Source: Gemmatimonadaceae bacterium
GTDB lineage: Bacteria; Gemmatimonadota; Gemmatimonadetes; Gemmatimonadales; Gemmatimonadaceae
DNA length: 64,000 bases
Reading direction: 5' to 3'
NCBI GenBank assembly: GCA_020851035.1
Contig: JADZDM010000001.1
Location: 1-64,000, forward strand
In this document: piece after piece, positions 49,849 through 61,135 of the stretch
Numbering within the stretch: the first letter of the stretch is position 1
Layout of the letters: each line of letters opens with the position of its first letter
The notes under the pieces: model-generated
What the model was told of the DNA's origin: nothing
Database searches by the model: none
What the model saw: only the letters and a program-made list of their open reading frames with translations
Made by a program: the position numbers and the translations under genes

Positions 49849-51693
49849 GTGTCCCGACTTCCGCTGCTCGTCCCGGCGCTCGCCTGCGCGGTGCTCACCG
49901 TCGCCTTGCCGCACCATGCCGCTGCCCAGGCCGCGGGTGGCGCCGGCAGCACGTTCTGGCCCGACGAGGGACCGCGCACGTGGGCCCCGCGTCCCACCGC
50001 CCCCGCGATCACCGCCAACGACCTGCGCACGCGACTGTACCAGTTCGCCGCCGACTCGATGCAGGGGCGGCGCATCGGTGAACCCGGCAACGTCAAGGGC
50101 ACCGACTACATCGCGAGCGAATTCCGCCGGCTGGGACTCAGGCCGGCGGGCGACAGCGGCACGTACTTCCAGGTGCTGCCGTTCGGACCGGTGGGCTACG
50201 ATGCGGCGGCGTCGGTGCTGCGGGTGCGCGGTCGCGCCCTGCGCCCGTCACGGGACTGGATCCCGATGACGCCGTCGGCGCCGATGCGCATCGTGTCGCA
50301 GGCCGCGCTGGCGAACGTGCCCACGGTGTTCGCCGGGCGATGGGGCGACACGGTGGCGCTCGACGCCGCGATGCTGCGCGGCAAGGTGGCGGTGTTCCGC
50401 GCCGCGCCGCCGGCGCAGGCGATCGGCGGGGCCGGTCGCGGACCGGCATCGTTCCTGAGCTGTGACCAGGTGCCGAACATGTTCGGTGCCGCGGCGGCGG
50501 CGGCGGCGGAAGCGTCCGGACGCGCGCCGCGCCGCGTGGCAGGCGCCGGCCCGGTGCGCGACCTGCGCGCGCAGGCGGCCGGTGCCGTCGGCATCCTGAT
50601 CGTCGGGCTGGACGGGATGACGCCGGCGGCGGTGGCGGCGGCGTTCACGCCGCGTCCGACGATGCGTCCGGCACCGGTGACCGATGGCGCCGCTGCCGCC
50701 ACGATCTCGTCGGCGGTGGCGACGCAGCTCTTCGGGCGGAACGTCGAGGCCCTCGCCGTGGGGAGCACCGGCGCGCCAGTGTCCGCGAGCTGGACGTATG
50801 CCTGGAAGCCGGCGGCGGCGCCGGCCCGCAACGTGATCGCGATCCTGCCGGGTTCCGATCCGGCGCTGGCCTCGGAATACGTGCTGGTGGGCGCCCACAG
50901 CGACCACGTGGGCACCAGCCCCGTCGCCGTGGACCACGACTCGCTGCGGGTGGTGAACACCGTCACGCGGCCGCAGGGTGCGAACGACCCGGTGTGCATC
51001 CCGACGGCGGCGCAGCAGCGTCGCATCGACTCGCTGCTGACGGCGGTCCGCGCCCTGCGTCCGCCGCGCCGCGACTCGATCTTCAACGGCGCCGACGACG
51101 ATGGCTCGGGCACCGTGGTGCTGCTGGAGATCGCCGAGCAGTTCGCGGCCGAGAAGCCGGCGCGCTCGATCATCTTCGTGTCGCACCAGGGGGAAGAGAG
51201 CGGGCTGCTCGGCTCGTTCTGGTTCGTGCAGCACCCGACGATCCCGCTCACCTCGATCGTCGCGGCGCACAACATGGACATGGTCGGGAAGGGGCGCGTG
51301 GACCAGGTGAAGTTCGGCGGGCCCACGTCGATCCAGATGCTCGGGGCGCGGCGCATGTCGCGCGAGTTCGGCGACATCATCGACTCGGTGAATGCCACCC
51401 GCAGCGAGACGATGGCCATCGACAAGTCGTGGGACGTGACGGCGAACCCGCTCAACCGCTTCTGCCGCAGCGACCAGGTGGCGTACGTGAACAAGGACAT
51501 CCCCACGACGTACTTTTCGCTCGGCTACGCGCAGGACTACCACCAGCTCACCGACGAGCCGCAGTACATCGAGTACGAGCATGCGGCGCGGGTGGGGCGG
51601 TTCGTCCACGACATCATGCTGGCGGTGGCGACGCGGCGCGAGAAGCCGGCGATCGCCGGCGCCGATCCCGCCTATCCGTCGTGCGCACGCTGA
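49849..51693 (+). CDS. M28-family zinc peptidase, exported
   Basis: 614 aa from GTG 49849. A signal peptide (LPLLVPALACAVLTVALP) ends near AAAQA. Zinc ligands of the M28 family are seen in VLVGAHSDHVG, GADDDGSGTVVLLE, SHQGEESGLLGS and HNMDMVG. A PA-like inserted domain occupies about residues 130-270. The end (TTYFSLGYAQDYHQLTDEPQ) supplies the last His ligand. Probably a periplasmic aminopeptidase. Confidence 0.92.
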   Translation: MSRLPLLVPALACAVLTVALPHHAAAQAAGGAGSTFWPDEGPRTWAPRPTAPAITANDLRTRLYQFAADSMQGRRIGEPGNVKGTDYIASEFRRLGLRPAGDSGTYFQVLPFGPVGYDAAASVLRVRGRALRPSRDWIPMTPSAPMRIVSQAALANVPTVFAGRWGDTVALDAAMLRGKVAVFRAAPPAQAIGGAGRGPASFLSCDQVPNMFGAAAAAAAEASGRAPRRVAGAGPVRDLRAQAAGAVGILIVGLDGMTPAAVAAAFTPRPTMRPAPVTDGAAAATISSAVATQLFGRNVEALAVGSTGAPVSASWTYAWKPAAAPARNVIAILPGSDPALASEYVLVGAHSDHVGTSPVAVDHDSLRVVNTVTRPQGANDPVCIPTAAQQRRIDSLLTAVRALRPPRRDSIFNGADDDGSGTVVLLEIAEQFAAEKPARSIIFVSHQGEESGLLGSFWFVQHPTIPLTSIVAAHNMDMVGKGRVDQVKFGGPTSIQMLGARRMSREFGDIIDSVNATRSETMAIDKSWDVTANPLNRFCRSDQVAYVNKDIPTTYFSLGYAQDYHQLTDEPQYIEYEHAARVGRFVHDIMLAVATRREKPAIAGADPAYPSCAR

Positions 51694-51709
51694 AGGGGAC
51701 CTGCGCCGC

Positions 51710-52749
51710 ATGACCACCACCGGGGCACCGCTGTCGGCGGTCTCGTTCAGTGCCGACGGCCTGGCGCTGCGCATCATCGACCAGACGCGCCTGCCACAGT
51801 CGCTGGTGGAGCTCGACCTCGACACCCTGCCGGCGATGGTGGAGGCGATCCAGTCGCTGCGGGTGCGCGGGGCACCGGCGATCGGGGTGGCCGGCGCGAT
51901 CGGGCTCGCGGTGCTGGCGGGGCAGGCGGCGCTGGGCTCGCCCGCCACCTTCGATGCCGTCGTGGCGGAGGCGGCGCAGGCGCTCCGGACCGCGCGCCCC
52001 ACGGCGGTGAACCTGGCGTGGGCGGTGGACCGGGTGCTGGCGTCGGGGCAGGTGGGGGGCGGGGCGCCGCACCTGCGTGCCGCCGCGATGCAGGAGGCGG
52101 CCGCGGCCATCCTCGCCGATGACATTGCGATGTGCGCGCGCATCGGGGCGCACGGGGCGACACTGCTCCGCGCCGGCATGACGGTGCTCACCCACTGCAA
52201 CGCGGGCGCACTGGCCACCGCCGGCATGGGCACGGCGCTGGCGCCGGTGTACACCCTGCACGCGCGCGGCGAGGCCATCCGCGTCTTCGCCGACGAGACG
52301 CGGCCGCTGCTGCAGGGCGCGCGGCTCACGGCCTGGGAGCTGGAGCGCAGCGGCGTGCCGGTGACGCTGCTCACCGACGGCATGGCGGCCAGCGTGATGC
52401 GCGCCGGCGCCATCGACGCCGTGCTGGTGGGCGCCGACCGCATCGCAGCCAACGGCGACGTGGCCAACAAGGTCGGCACCTACGGCCTGGCGGTGCTTGC
52501 CCGCCACCATGGCGTGCCGTTCTACGTGCTGGCACCGCGCTCCACGCTGGACGCCGCGACGCCGGATGGCGAGGCCATGCACATCGAGATGCGGGATGGC
52601 AGCGAGGTGCGCGCGCTCGGCGGCGTGGCGGTGGCACCGGCCGGCGTCGCCGTGCACAATCCCGCCTTCGACGTGACCCCCGCCGCCCTCGTCACGGCGA
52701 TCGTGACCGACACCGGCGTGCACCATCCACCCTTCGACTTCTCCGCCTG

Positions 52750-52750
<1 letters not shown>
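51710..52750 (+). CDS. mtnA: S-methyl-5-thioribose-1-phosphate isomerase
   Basis: 346 aa from ATG 51710. Converts methylthioribose-1-phosphate to methylthioribulose-1-phosphate in methionine salvage. Motifs: RVRGAPAIGVAGAIGLAV, NLAWAVDRVL, LTHCNAGALATAGMGTALA (catalytic Cys), FADETRPLLQGARLTAWEL, and VGADRIAANGDVANKVGTY (catalytic Asp). The family also holds ribose-1,5-bisphosphate isomerases, but the Cys/Asp pattern fits MtnA. The stop overlaps the glpK start (TGATG). Confidence 0.92.
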
Positions 52751-54237
<1,487 letters not shown>

Positions 54238-54350
54238 CCCGTGATCCGCGGCTTCGGTCGGCTCGCCGGCAGCCCGTCCCGGGCTATATTCCCGGACAGG
54301 CTGGCGGAACACCACGCGCCCGCTGACGGTACGCGCACGCACTCGGAGGA

Positions 54351-54560
54351 TTGGTCATCTCGACACCGGAACAGGCAAGCGACCGGAGGGCGAACCTCGT
54401 CCTGCGGGCGCTCATCGACGAGATGCTGGAACGGGTCCGCGGGCTGAACGCCAACCCGTCGACGATGACCACCGACGAGCGCTCGCGCGCCGAGGCGGAG
54501 CTGGAGTCGATCATGGCACGCGTGCGGCGGTATGCGGCGTTACGTGACCAGCAGCTGTAA
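54351..54560 (+). CDS. Short helical protein of unknown function, odd start
   Basis: 69 aa. EQASDRRANLVLRALIDEML, ERVRGLNANPSTMTTDERSR and AEAELESIMARVRRYAALRD predict two or three helices. The GGAGGA at 54345-54350 lies directly against the only conventional start (TTG 54351), too close for normal initiation, while ATC 54357 would have a normal spacing of six bases. A TATATT at 54285-54290 is a possible -10. It may be the first gene of the ccm operon. Confidence 0.6.
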   Translation: MVISTPEQASDRRANLVLRALIDEMLERVRGLNANPSTMTTDERSRAEAELESIMARVRRYAALRDQQL

Positions 54561-54632
54561 CGCACGACGACACTCACAGGGACGCGGCGGCGCGGGTTGC
54601 CGGCCGCGTCGCTTTCCCCGGCGGTCGGTCTC

Positions 54633-55115
54633 ATGAATACGCGCTCGAAGTTCCTGCTTGGCGGGCTCCTGATCCTTGGCACGGCCAGCTTCCTGGCGGC
54701 CAAGAGCACGGCGGCCACGGCCCAGTTCTACCTCACGCCGCACGAACTCGCCGAGCGGCTGCAGGCCGATGATTCCTTCCGGGAGAACGGGATGAAGGTC
54801 GGCGGGCGGGTGGTGCCGGGCACGATCGTGCGCGCGCCCGGCAACAAGGAGGTGCGCTTCGTGATGCGTGACACGCTCGCCACCAGCACCGCGCGGTTCA
54901 CCGTCGTCTACAAGGGGATCATCCCCGACACGTTCACCGACAGCGTTGACGTGGTGGTGGAGGGCCGGCTCGACGCCGGCAACACCTTCCAGGCGACAGT
55001 GCTGCTGGCCAAGTGTGCCTCGCGCTACGAGAACGCCCCGGGCAAGCCTGGCGCCCCCGGCGGCGGCCACCCGGCCGGCGTGCCGAAGGGTCCGGACGCG
55101 GCCCCGCAGACGTGA
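54633..55115 (+). CDS. ccmE: CcmE heme chaperone, CxxxY variant
   Basis: 160 aa from ATG 54633. Periplasmic heme carrier of cytochrome c maturation system I. Membrane anchor FLLGGLLILGTASFLAA, then an OB-fold (YLTPHELAERLQADDSFREN, MKVGGRVVPGTIVRAPGNK, YKGIIPDTFTDSVDVVVEG). The heme-binding site reads AKCASRYEN: Cys128 with Tyr132, i.e. CxxxY, where most proteobacteria have HxxxY. The Cys form is known from some deltaproteobacteria and archaea. A Gly/Pro tail follows. The stop overlaps ccmF (GTGA). Confidence 0.9.
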   Translation: MNTRSKFLLGGLLILGTASFLAAKSTAATAQFYLTPHELAERLQADDSFRENGMKVGGRVVPGTIVRAPGNKEVRFVMRDTLATSTARFTVVYKGIIPDTFTDSVDVVVEGRLDAGNTFQATVLLAKCASRYENAPGKPGAPGGGHPAGVPKGPDAAPQT

Positions 55116-57148
55116 TCCTTCTCGGGGAGTTGTCGCTGTGGGTGGCGCTGCTGATGGCCACCTGGATGATGACCGTGAGCTTTGCCGGCGGGGCGACCCG
55201 GCGCGGTGAGCTGGTGATGAGCGGACAGCGTGCGACGTATGCCACGCTGTTCTTCGTGGGCCTGGCGAGTGCCGGCCTGTGGACGGCGCTCTTCACCCAC
55301 GACTTCAGCCTCAAGTTCGTCGCCAGCTACACCAGCGCGAACCTGCCGAAGGTCTACCTCTTCAGCGCCTTCTGGGCGGGCCAGTCGGGGTCGCTGCTGT
55401 TCTGGTGCCTGATCCTGGCGGTGTTCTCCGCCATCGCGATCTTCACCAACCGCGCGCGCAACCGTGAGCTGATGCCATGGGTCACCGGCACGCTCGGCGT
55501 GATCCTGGTGTTCTTCATCGGCACCATCATCTTCGCGGCCAACCCGTACGAGCGGATGGAGTGGGTGCCGCCCGACGGTCGCGGCATGAATCCGCAGCTG
55601 CAGAACCCGGGCATGGCGATCCACCCGCCGATGCTCTACCTCGGCTGGGTCGGCACGGCGATCCCGTTCGCATTCGCGATCGGTGCGCTGGCCACGCGGC
55701 GACTGGACACCGAGTGGCTCGGCGCCATCCGCCGCTGGAGCCTGATCAGCTGGTTCTTCCTCACGATCGGGCTGGTGCTGGGCATGTGGTGGGCGTACGT
55801 GGAGCTGGGCTGGGGCGGCTACTGGGCGTGGGATCCGGTCGAGAACGCCCCGCTCACCTCGTGGCTCTGCCAGACGGCGTTCCTGCACTCGATCATGATC
55901 CAGGAAAAGCGCGGCATGCTGCGCAAGTGGAACGTGACACTGGTCATCGCCGCCTTCCTGCTCAGCATCCTCGGTACGTTCCTCACGCGCAGCGGCGTGA
56001 TCGAGAGCGTGCACAGCTTTGCGCAGAGCCCGATCGGCAACTACTTCTCGACCTTCCTGGTCCTGATCTTCGTGGTGACGACCATCCTCGTGATGACGCG
56101 CCTGAAGGACATGGAGGCAAAGGCGCAGCTCGAGAGCATGGTGAGCCGCGAGGCGGCGTTCCTGTACAACAACCTGGTGCTGGTGGGCATCGCGTTCAGC
56201 GTACTCTGGGGCACGCTCTTCCCGATCATCAGCGAGGCCGTGCGGGGCACGAAGATCACGGTGGGCCCGCCGTTCTTCAACTCGGTGAACGTGCCGCTCG
56301 GCCTCGGCCTGCTGGCACTCACCGGCATCGGGCCGCTGATCGCCTGGCGCCGCGCGAGTGCGGCGAACGTTCGCCGGCAGTTCGTCTTCCCCGCCGCCGC
56401 CGGCCTCGTCACCGGCGCGGTCCTGATGGCGCTCGGCATGCGCGCCTTCTACCCCATCGTCGCCTACATCCTGGTGGGCTTCGTGACCGGCACGATCGTG
56501 CAGGAGTTCTGGAAGGGCACGCGCGCACGCATGCGCATGTACGCGGAGAACGTCGTCCTGGCGGCGCTGCGGCTGGTGGGCAACAACCGCCGGCGCTATG
56601 GCGGCTACATCGTGCACCTCGGCGTGGCGATGATCTTCGCCGCCTTCGCCGGCTTCGCCTTCAAGAAGGAGTTCGACGTCTCGCTCAAGACCGGCGAGGT
56701 GTTCCGGGCCACCGACCCGTTCGGGCACCAGTGGACCTTCACCAGCCAGGGCGTGAGCGAGTTCAAGCGGCTCAACCGCTACGTCACGGCGGTCGCACTC
56801 GCGGTCACGCGCGACGGGAAGCCGATGCCGCTCCTGGCGAGCGAGAAGCGCCAGCACGTGGACAGCAACGACCAGCCCACGTTCGAGCCGAGCACCGAGG
56901 TCGGGCTCTACGAGACGACCATGCAGGACGTGTACCTCGTCTTCAGCGGCATGATCGGCCCCGACCAGGCGGAGATGCGCCTCAGCTTCAACCCGCTGGT
57001 GTGGTGGGTGTGGTACGGCGGCATCGTGATGGCGATCGGCGGCATGATCGTGATGTGGCCGCAGGCGGAGAAGAAGCGGCAGGGCGGCTACGTGACGGTG
57101 CTGACGCCGGGGCGTGAGTCACTGGAGCCGGCGGGAGCGGGCGCCTGA
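55112..57148 (+). CDS. ccmF: CcmF cytochrome c heme lyase subunit
   Basis: 678 aa from GTG 55112. Multi-pass membrane protein that transfers heme from CcmE to apocytochrome. WWD domain WGGYWAWDPVENAPLTSWL, preceded by LYLGWVGTAIPFAFAIGAL and followed by FLTRSGVIESVHSFAQSP. Conserved His residues lie in the flanking loops (AIHPPMLYLG, FLHSIM). A periplasmic domain near the C-terminus precedes NPLVWWVWYGGIVMAIGG. It overlaps ccmE and the next gene. Confidence 0.95.
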   Translation: MILLGELSLWVALLMATWMMTVSFAGGATRRGELVMSGQRATYATLFFVGLASAGLWTALFTHDFSLKFVASYTSANLPKVYLFSAFWAGQSGSLLFWCLILAVFSAIAIFTNRARNRELMPWVTGTLGVILVFFIGTIIFAANPYERMEWVPPDGRGMNPQLQNPGMAIHPPMLYLGWVGTAIPFAFAIGALATRRLDTEWLGAIRRWSLISWFFLTIGLVLGMWWAYVELGWGGYWAWDPVENAPLTSWLCQTAFLHSIMIQEKRGMLRKWNVTLVIAAFLLSILGTFLTRSGVIESVHSFAQSPIGNYFSTFLVLIFVVTTILVMTRLKDMEAKAQLESMVSREAAFLYNNLVLVGIAFSVLWGTLFPIISEAVRGTKITVGPPFFNSVNVPLGLGLLALTGIGPLIAWRRASAANVRRQFVFPAAAGLVTGAVLMALGMRAFYPIVAYILVGFVTGTIVQEFWKGTRARMRMYAENVVLAALRLVGNNRRRYGGYIVHLGVAMIFAAFAGFAFKKEFDVSLKTGEVFRATDPFGHQWTFTSQGVSEFKRLNRYVTAVALAVTRDGKPMPLLASEKRQHVDSNDQPTFEPSTEVGLYETTMQDVYLVFSGMIGPDQAEMRLSFNPLVWWVWYGGIVMAIGGMIVMWPQAEKKRQGGYVTVLTPGRESLEPAGAGA

Positions 57149-57765
57149 TGCCGGCGTCCCGCCGGGCGTTCCTCCGCGCCGGTGGCGTGGCACTGGCCGT
57201 TGCCGTGCTGGCGCCGCGACTGCGGGCGCAGGAGGCGGCGCAGGGTGCCGCGAACATCGAGATGCCCCAGTCGGCGTACAAGCCCGTGTCGCTGCCGAAG
57301 AAGGCGGGCGCCACGCCGCTGGTGACGCAGGCCCAGCGGGATGAGCTGGAACGGGGGCTCAAGTGCGCCTGTCCGTGCAAGCTCGACGTCTTCACCTGCC
57401 GCACCACCGACTTCCAGTGCGGCATCAGCCCGGCGATGCACTCCGATGTCGTCCGGCTGGTGGACGGCGGCTACAGCGCCGACGAGATCGTGGCGGCGTT
57501 CTCCACCGTCTACGGCGAGCGCGTGCTGATGGCGCCGGTGAAGGAAGGGTTCAACATCGCCGGCTACGTGGTGCCGTTCATCACGGTGGGCATCGGCGCG
57601 ACGCTGCTGGTGTCGCTCCTGCGCCGCTGGCAGCGCGAGACGGAGAGGGCGGCCCCGGCGGTCACGACGAAGTCGGTGCTGCCGATCAGTGGCAGCGTCC
57701 CGGCCGCCACCGACGACGAGTTGCGCCGGCTGCAGGATGCCGTGCGCGGCAGCACCGACAGGTGA
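57148..57765 (+). CDS. ccmH: CcmH-like protein with twin-arginine leader and extra cysteines
   Basis: 205 aa. The N-terminus ASRRAFLRAGGVALAVAV fits a Tat signal (S-R-R-x-F-L). The CcmH motif LRCxxC is here LKCACPCKLDVFTC, with Cys at 73, 75, 77, 84 and 91, so it is a variant thiol site. The CcmH end GYSADEIVAAFSTVYGERVL and a C-terminal anchor (YVVPFITVGIGATLLVSLL) are standard. Expected to reduce or hold apocytochrome cysteines. It starts on the ccmF stop (TGATG). Confidence 0.82.
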   Translation: MPASRRAFLRAGGVALAVAVLAPRLRAQEAAQGAANIEMPQSAYKPVSLPKKAGATPLVTQAQRDELERGLKCACPCKLDVFTCRTTDFQCGISPAMHSDVVRLVDGGYSADEIVAAFSTVYGERVLMAPVKEGFNIAGYVVPFITVGIGATLLVSLLRRWQRETERAAPAVTTKSVLPISGSVPAATDDELRRLQDAVRGSTDR

Positions 57766-57772
57766 CCGTGGA

Positions 57773-58324
57773 ATGAACGCATTGCTCGGAAGTGACTCCG
57801 CCCCGTTCGTGATCGGCATCGCCCTCGCCCTCATGGCGCTGGCGGTGGTGCTCTGGCCCGTGTTCAGCGACGAGCTGCCGGTGGAGGTCCGCCCGGAGCA
57901 CCGGCGCGCACCGAAGCTGGAGGTGGATGACGAGCCGGTGCCGGGGTCGGCGATCGAGGCGCTGCGCGAGATCGAGTTCGACCGCGCCACCGGCAAGTTG
58001 TCGGAGGACGACTACGACGGCATGAAGGCGCGCTACACCGTGCAGGCCCTGGTGGAACTGCGCGAGCAGGACGCCGCAGCGTCCCCCATGCCCGCAGCGG
58101 CCGGCGCACCGGAGTCGGCGGCTGCCGTCGCCGAGCGGCTGGTGCGCAAGTACCGTCCGGGTACGACCACCTGCCCGACGCACGGGCAGCGCCCCGAACC
58201 CGACGCGATGTTCTGCTCGGAGTGCGGCACCTTCCTGCCCGGCACCTGTGATCGCTGCGGGACGACGGTGACGGCTGCGGGCGCCCACTTCTGCACCGGC
58301 TGCGGGCACGTGCTGGCGGCGTAG
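57773..58324 (+). CDS. CcmI-like protein with C-terminal zinc ribbons
   Basis: 183 aa from ATG 57773. One N-terminal helix (FVIGIALALMALAVVLWPVF), then the CcmI-like segment ALREIEFDRATGKLSEDDYD, then a linker and two zinc ribbons (CPTH...FCSECG and CDRCG...FCTGCGHVL). The ribbons are not a usual CcmI feature. As the last ccm gene it may hold apocytochrome near the lyase; the role of the ribbons is unknown. Confidence 0.75.
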   Translation: MNALLGSDSAPFVIGIALALMALAVVLWPVFSDELPVEVRPEHRRAPKLEVDDEPVPGSAIEALREIEFDRATGKLSEDDYDGMKARYTVQALVELREQDAAASPMPAAAGAPESAAAVAERLVRKYRPGTTTCPTHGQRPEPDAMFCSECGTFLPGTCDRCGTTVTAAGAHFCTGCGHVLAA

Positions 58325-58534
58325 TCGTGCCGGACTTCGCTGCGCATGCCCCGTCGCAGCGCGCGATCGACACCAACCCGGCCTGGTGACTGCTGCAGGA
58401 CGCGGGGCTCGCCAGATGCGCGTCGCGCGTCAGCTGAACTCATCGCGTGGGGGCAGGCACGTGCCACCACACTGCAGCGACCCTGCCGCGGTGGCGAGTC
58501 CTTCCTCGACGACTGCGCCGGCAACGGCGCCGCG

Positions 58535-59047
58535 TCAGGTCCGGAGGAGGGCCAGCGCGGGGCCGGCCGGCTGGGCGACTGCCAGGTGCGCGAGCACCTC
58601 GGCGGCGTCGAAACCGCCGAGCAGGGCGAGCTGGGCGAGGGCCGGCACCGACGCGGCGCCGGTGCGCAGCATGATCGACGCGCGGTGATTCTCCACGGTG
58701 CGCTGGCTGATGCCGAGGACGGCCGCGATCCGCTTGCTGGGATGGCCGGCGATCACGAACGCCAGCACTTCGCGCTGCCGACCGGTGAGGGTGGCGAGAT
58801 GCGCGCGGCTGGCGGCGCGCCGCGGATCGGGGGCGCCGGACACGCGTGCAGTGTCGAGCGCGTGCGCCACCGAGACCACGAACGCCTGGAGCGCATCCAG
58901 CGTGCTGTGCTGCTGCTCGAGCATGGCCAGGAGCAGCAGGTTGTGCGTGACGAGTGCCTCGTTGCAGGCCACGACCTGCTCGTGTGCGGTGCCGTGCGCA
59001 CCGGTGGGGGTCGCACGCATGAACGCTGCCGGAGTGATGGAGTGCAT
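58535..59047 (-). CDS. LuxR-family transcription regulator
   Basis: 170 aa from ATG 59047. The C-terminal LuxR HTH reads LTGRQREVLAFVIAGHPSKR, IAAVLGISQRTVENHRASIM and LRTGAASVPALAQLAL. The N-terminal 70 residues are a short helical region (VACNEALVTHNLLLLAMLEQ), not a receiver or PAS domain. Target unknown; the exporter operon starts on the same strand just upstream. A longer frame to 59218 is possible but not supported. Confidence 0.85.
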   Translation of the reverse strand: MHSITPAAFMRATPTGAHGTAHEQVVACNEALVTHNLLLLAMLEQQHSTLDALQAFVVSVAHALDTARVSGAPDPRRAASRAHLATLTGRQREVLAFVIAGHPSKRIAAVLGISQRTVENHRASIMLRTGAASVPALAQLALLGGFDAAEVLAHLAVAQPAGPALALLRT

Positions 59048-59214
59048 TGGGCGTGCGGAGAGGGAAGTCGCGGGGCGGAGGGTCGACGTGGCCCGTGACG
59101 CACATGAGGGCGCTCGCGAGCGCGCAGCTGTGCACCGTTCGTTCACTGCAAGAATCGGGCGGCGCCGGCTCCGTGGCGCCGGGGTGGGTGCCAGTGGCGC
59201 TGCCGCCGTCCCGG

Positions 59215-59905
<691 letters not shown>

Positions 59906-59922
<17 letters not shown>

Positions 59923-61135
59923 CCACCGGATCGAGCCGCGCCGCGGAGATGGCCGGCAGCGCCGCAGCCAGGACCCCCGTCACCACCGCCAGTGCGATCG
60001 ACCACCCGAAGAGTCCGGGCGTCACCGCGAGCGGGAACAGCTCGCTGCCATCACCGAGCCGCACCTGCGCGTGGAAGAACGCCAGCGCACCGACGCCCAG
60101 CACCGAGCCGACGACCGCCCCGGCACCGCCCAGCACGCCACCCTGCAGCAGGAAGACCCGCAGCATCTGGTGCTGCGTGGCCCCCATCGCCCGCAGGATC
60201 CCGATGTCCTGCGAGCGCTGGATCACCGACACGATCAGCACGCTCGCCACGCCGAAGGCCACCGACAGCGCCACGAAGCCGCGAATGGTGGTGAACGACA
60301 TCTCCTGCGCACTGAGCGTGCTGAACATCTGCGCGTTGGTCGTGATCCAGCTCTCCGCCTTCACCCCTGTGCCGGCCGTCACCGCCGCCGCGATCGCCTC
60401 GGCCGCGTAGAGGTCGTGGACGCTGATCTCGATCGCGGTCACGCCCCCGTCGAGGTTGGCCAGCGATTGTGCGGTGCGCAGCGCCACGAAGGTCGAGCGC
60501 TCGTTCGCCCCCTTGTTGCCGAGGTCGAAGATGCCGCTGACGGTGAGCGTGCGCGTGAGCGCACTGGCGGCCACCACGTTCAGCTTGTCGCCGACGGAGA
60601 CGCCCAGCTGGCGCGCCAGCTCACTGCCGATGAGGATGTCGCTGGCGGTGAGGTCCGGGACGCCGTGGATCACGTACGCCGGGATCTTCACGATCCGGAA
60701 GTACTCCGCCGCCTCGATGCCGGTGAGCGAGATGGAGCGACTGGCATCGCCGCGCACGGCGAGGGCGGCGGCCGAGACGGTCGGCGCGACGACGGCGATG
60801 TCGGCGCGGCGACGGAGCAGGGCGGTGATGCCCTGCCACTGGTCGATCGAGCGGAGGCGCTGCGTGGGACGCTGGATCATGCTGGCGAGGAGCACGCCGG
60901 CGGTTGCCTGCCGCAGCGGGCGCGCCTCCTCCTCGGGCGGGAGGATCTCGATGTGCGCCTGCGACATCAGCACGCGGGTGACGAAGTTGCCCTGCAGCGA
61001 CGTGAGCATGGCGGACATGAACACGATCACGCCCACCCCGATGGCGACGCCGCTGACGATGGCGAGCGTCTGCATGCGTCCCTCGCGCAGGAACCGGATC
61101 GCGGTGACAGCCTCGAAGGGCACCCAGGTCCTCAT
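59906..61135 (-). CDS. ABC transporter permease, MacB/DevC-like
   Basis: 409 aa. Four-helix FtsX-type permease: an N-terminal helix ([20 protein letters not shown]), a large periplasmic MacB-PCD domain, then three helices ([60 protein letters not shown]) and the family end [10 protein letters not shown]. Cytoplasmic coupling motif [20 protein letters not shown]. It overlaps the adaptor gene by 4 bp and the ATPase gene by 17 bp. Confidence 0.92.
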
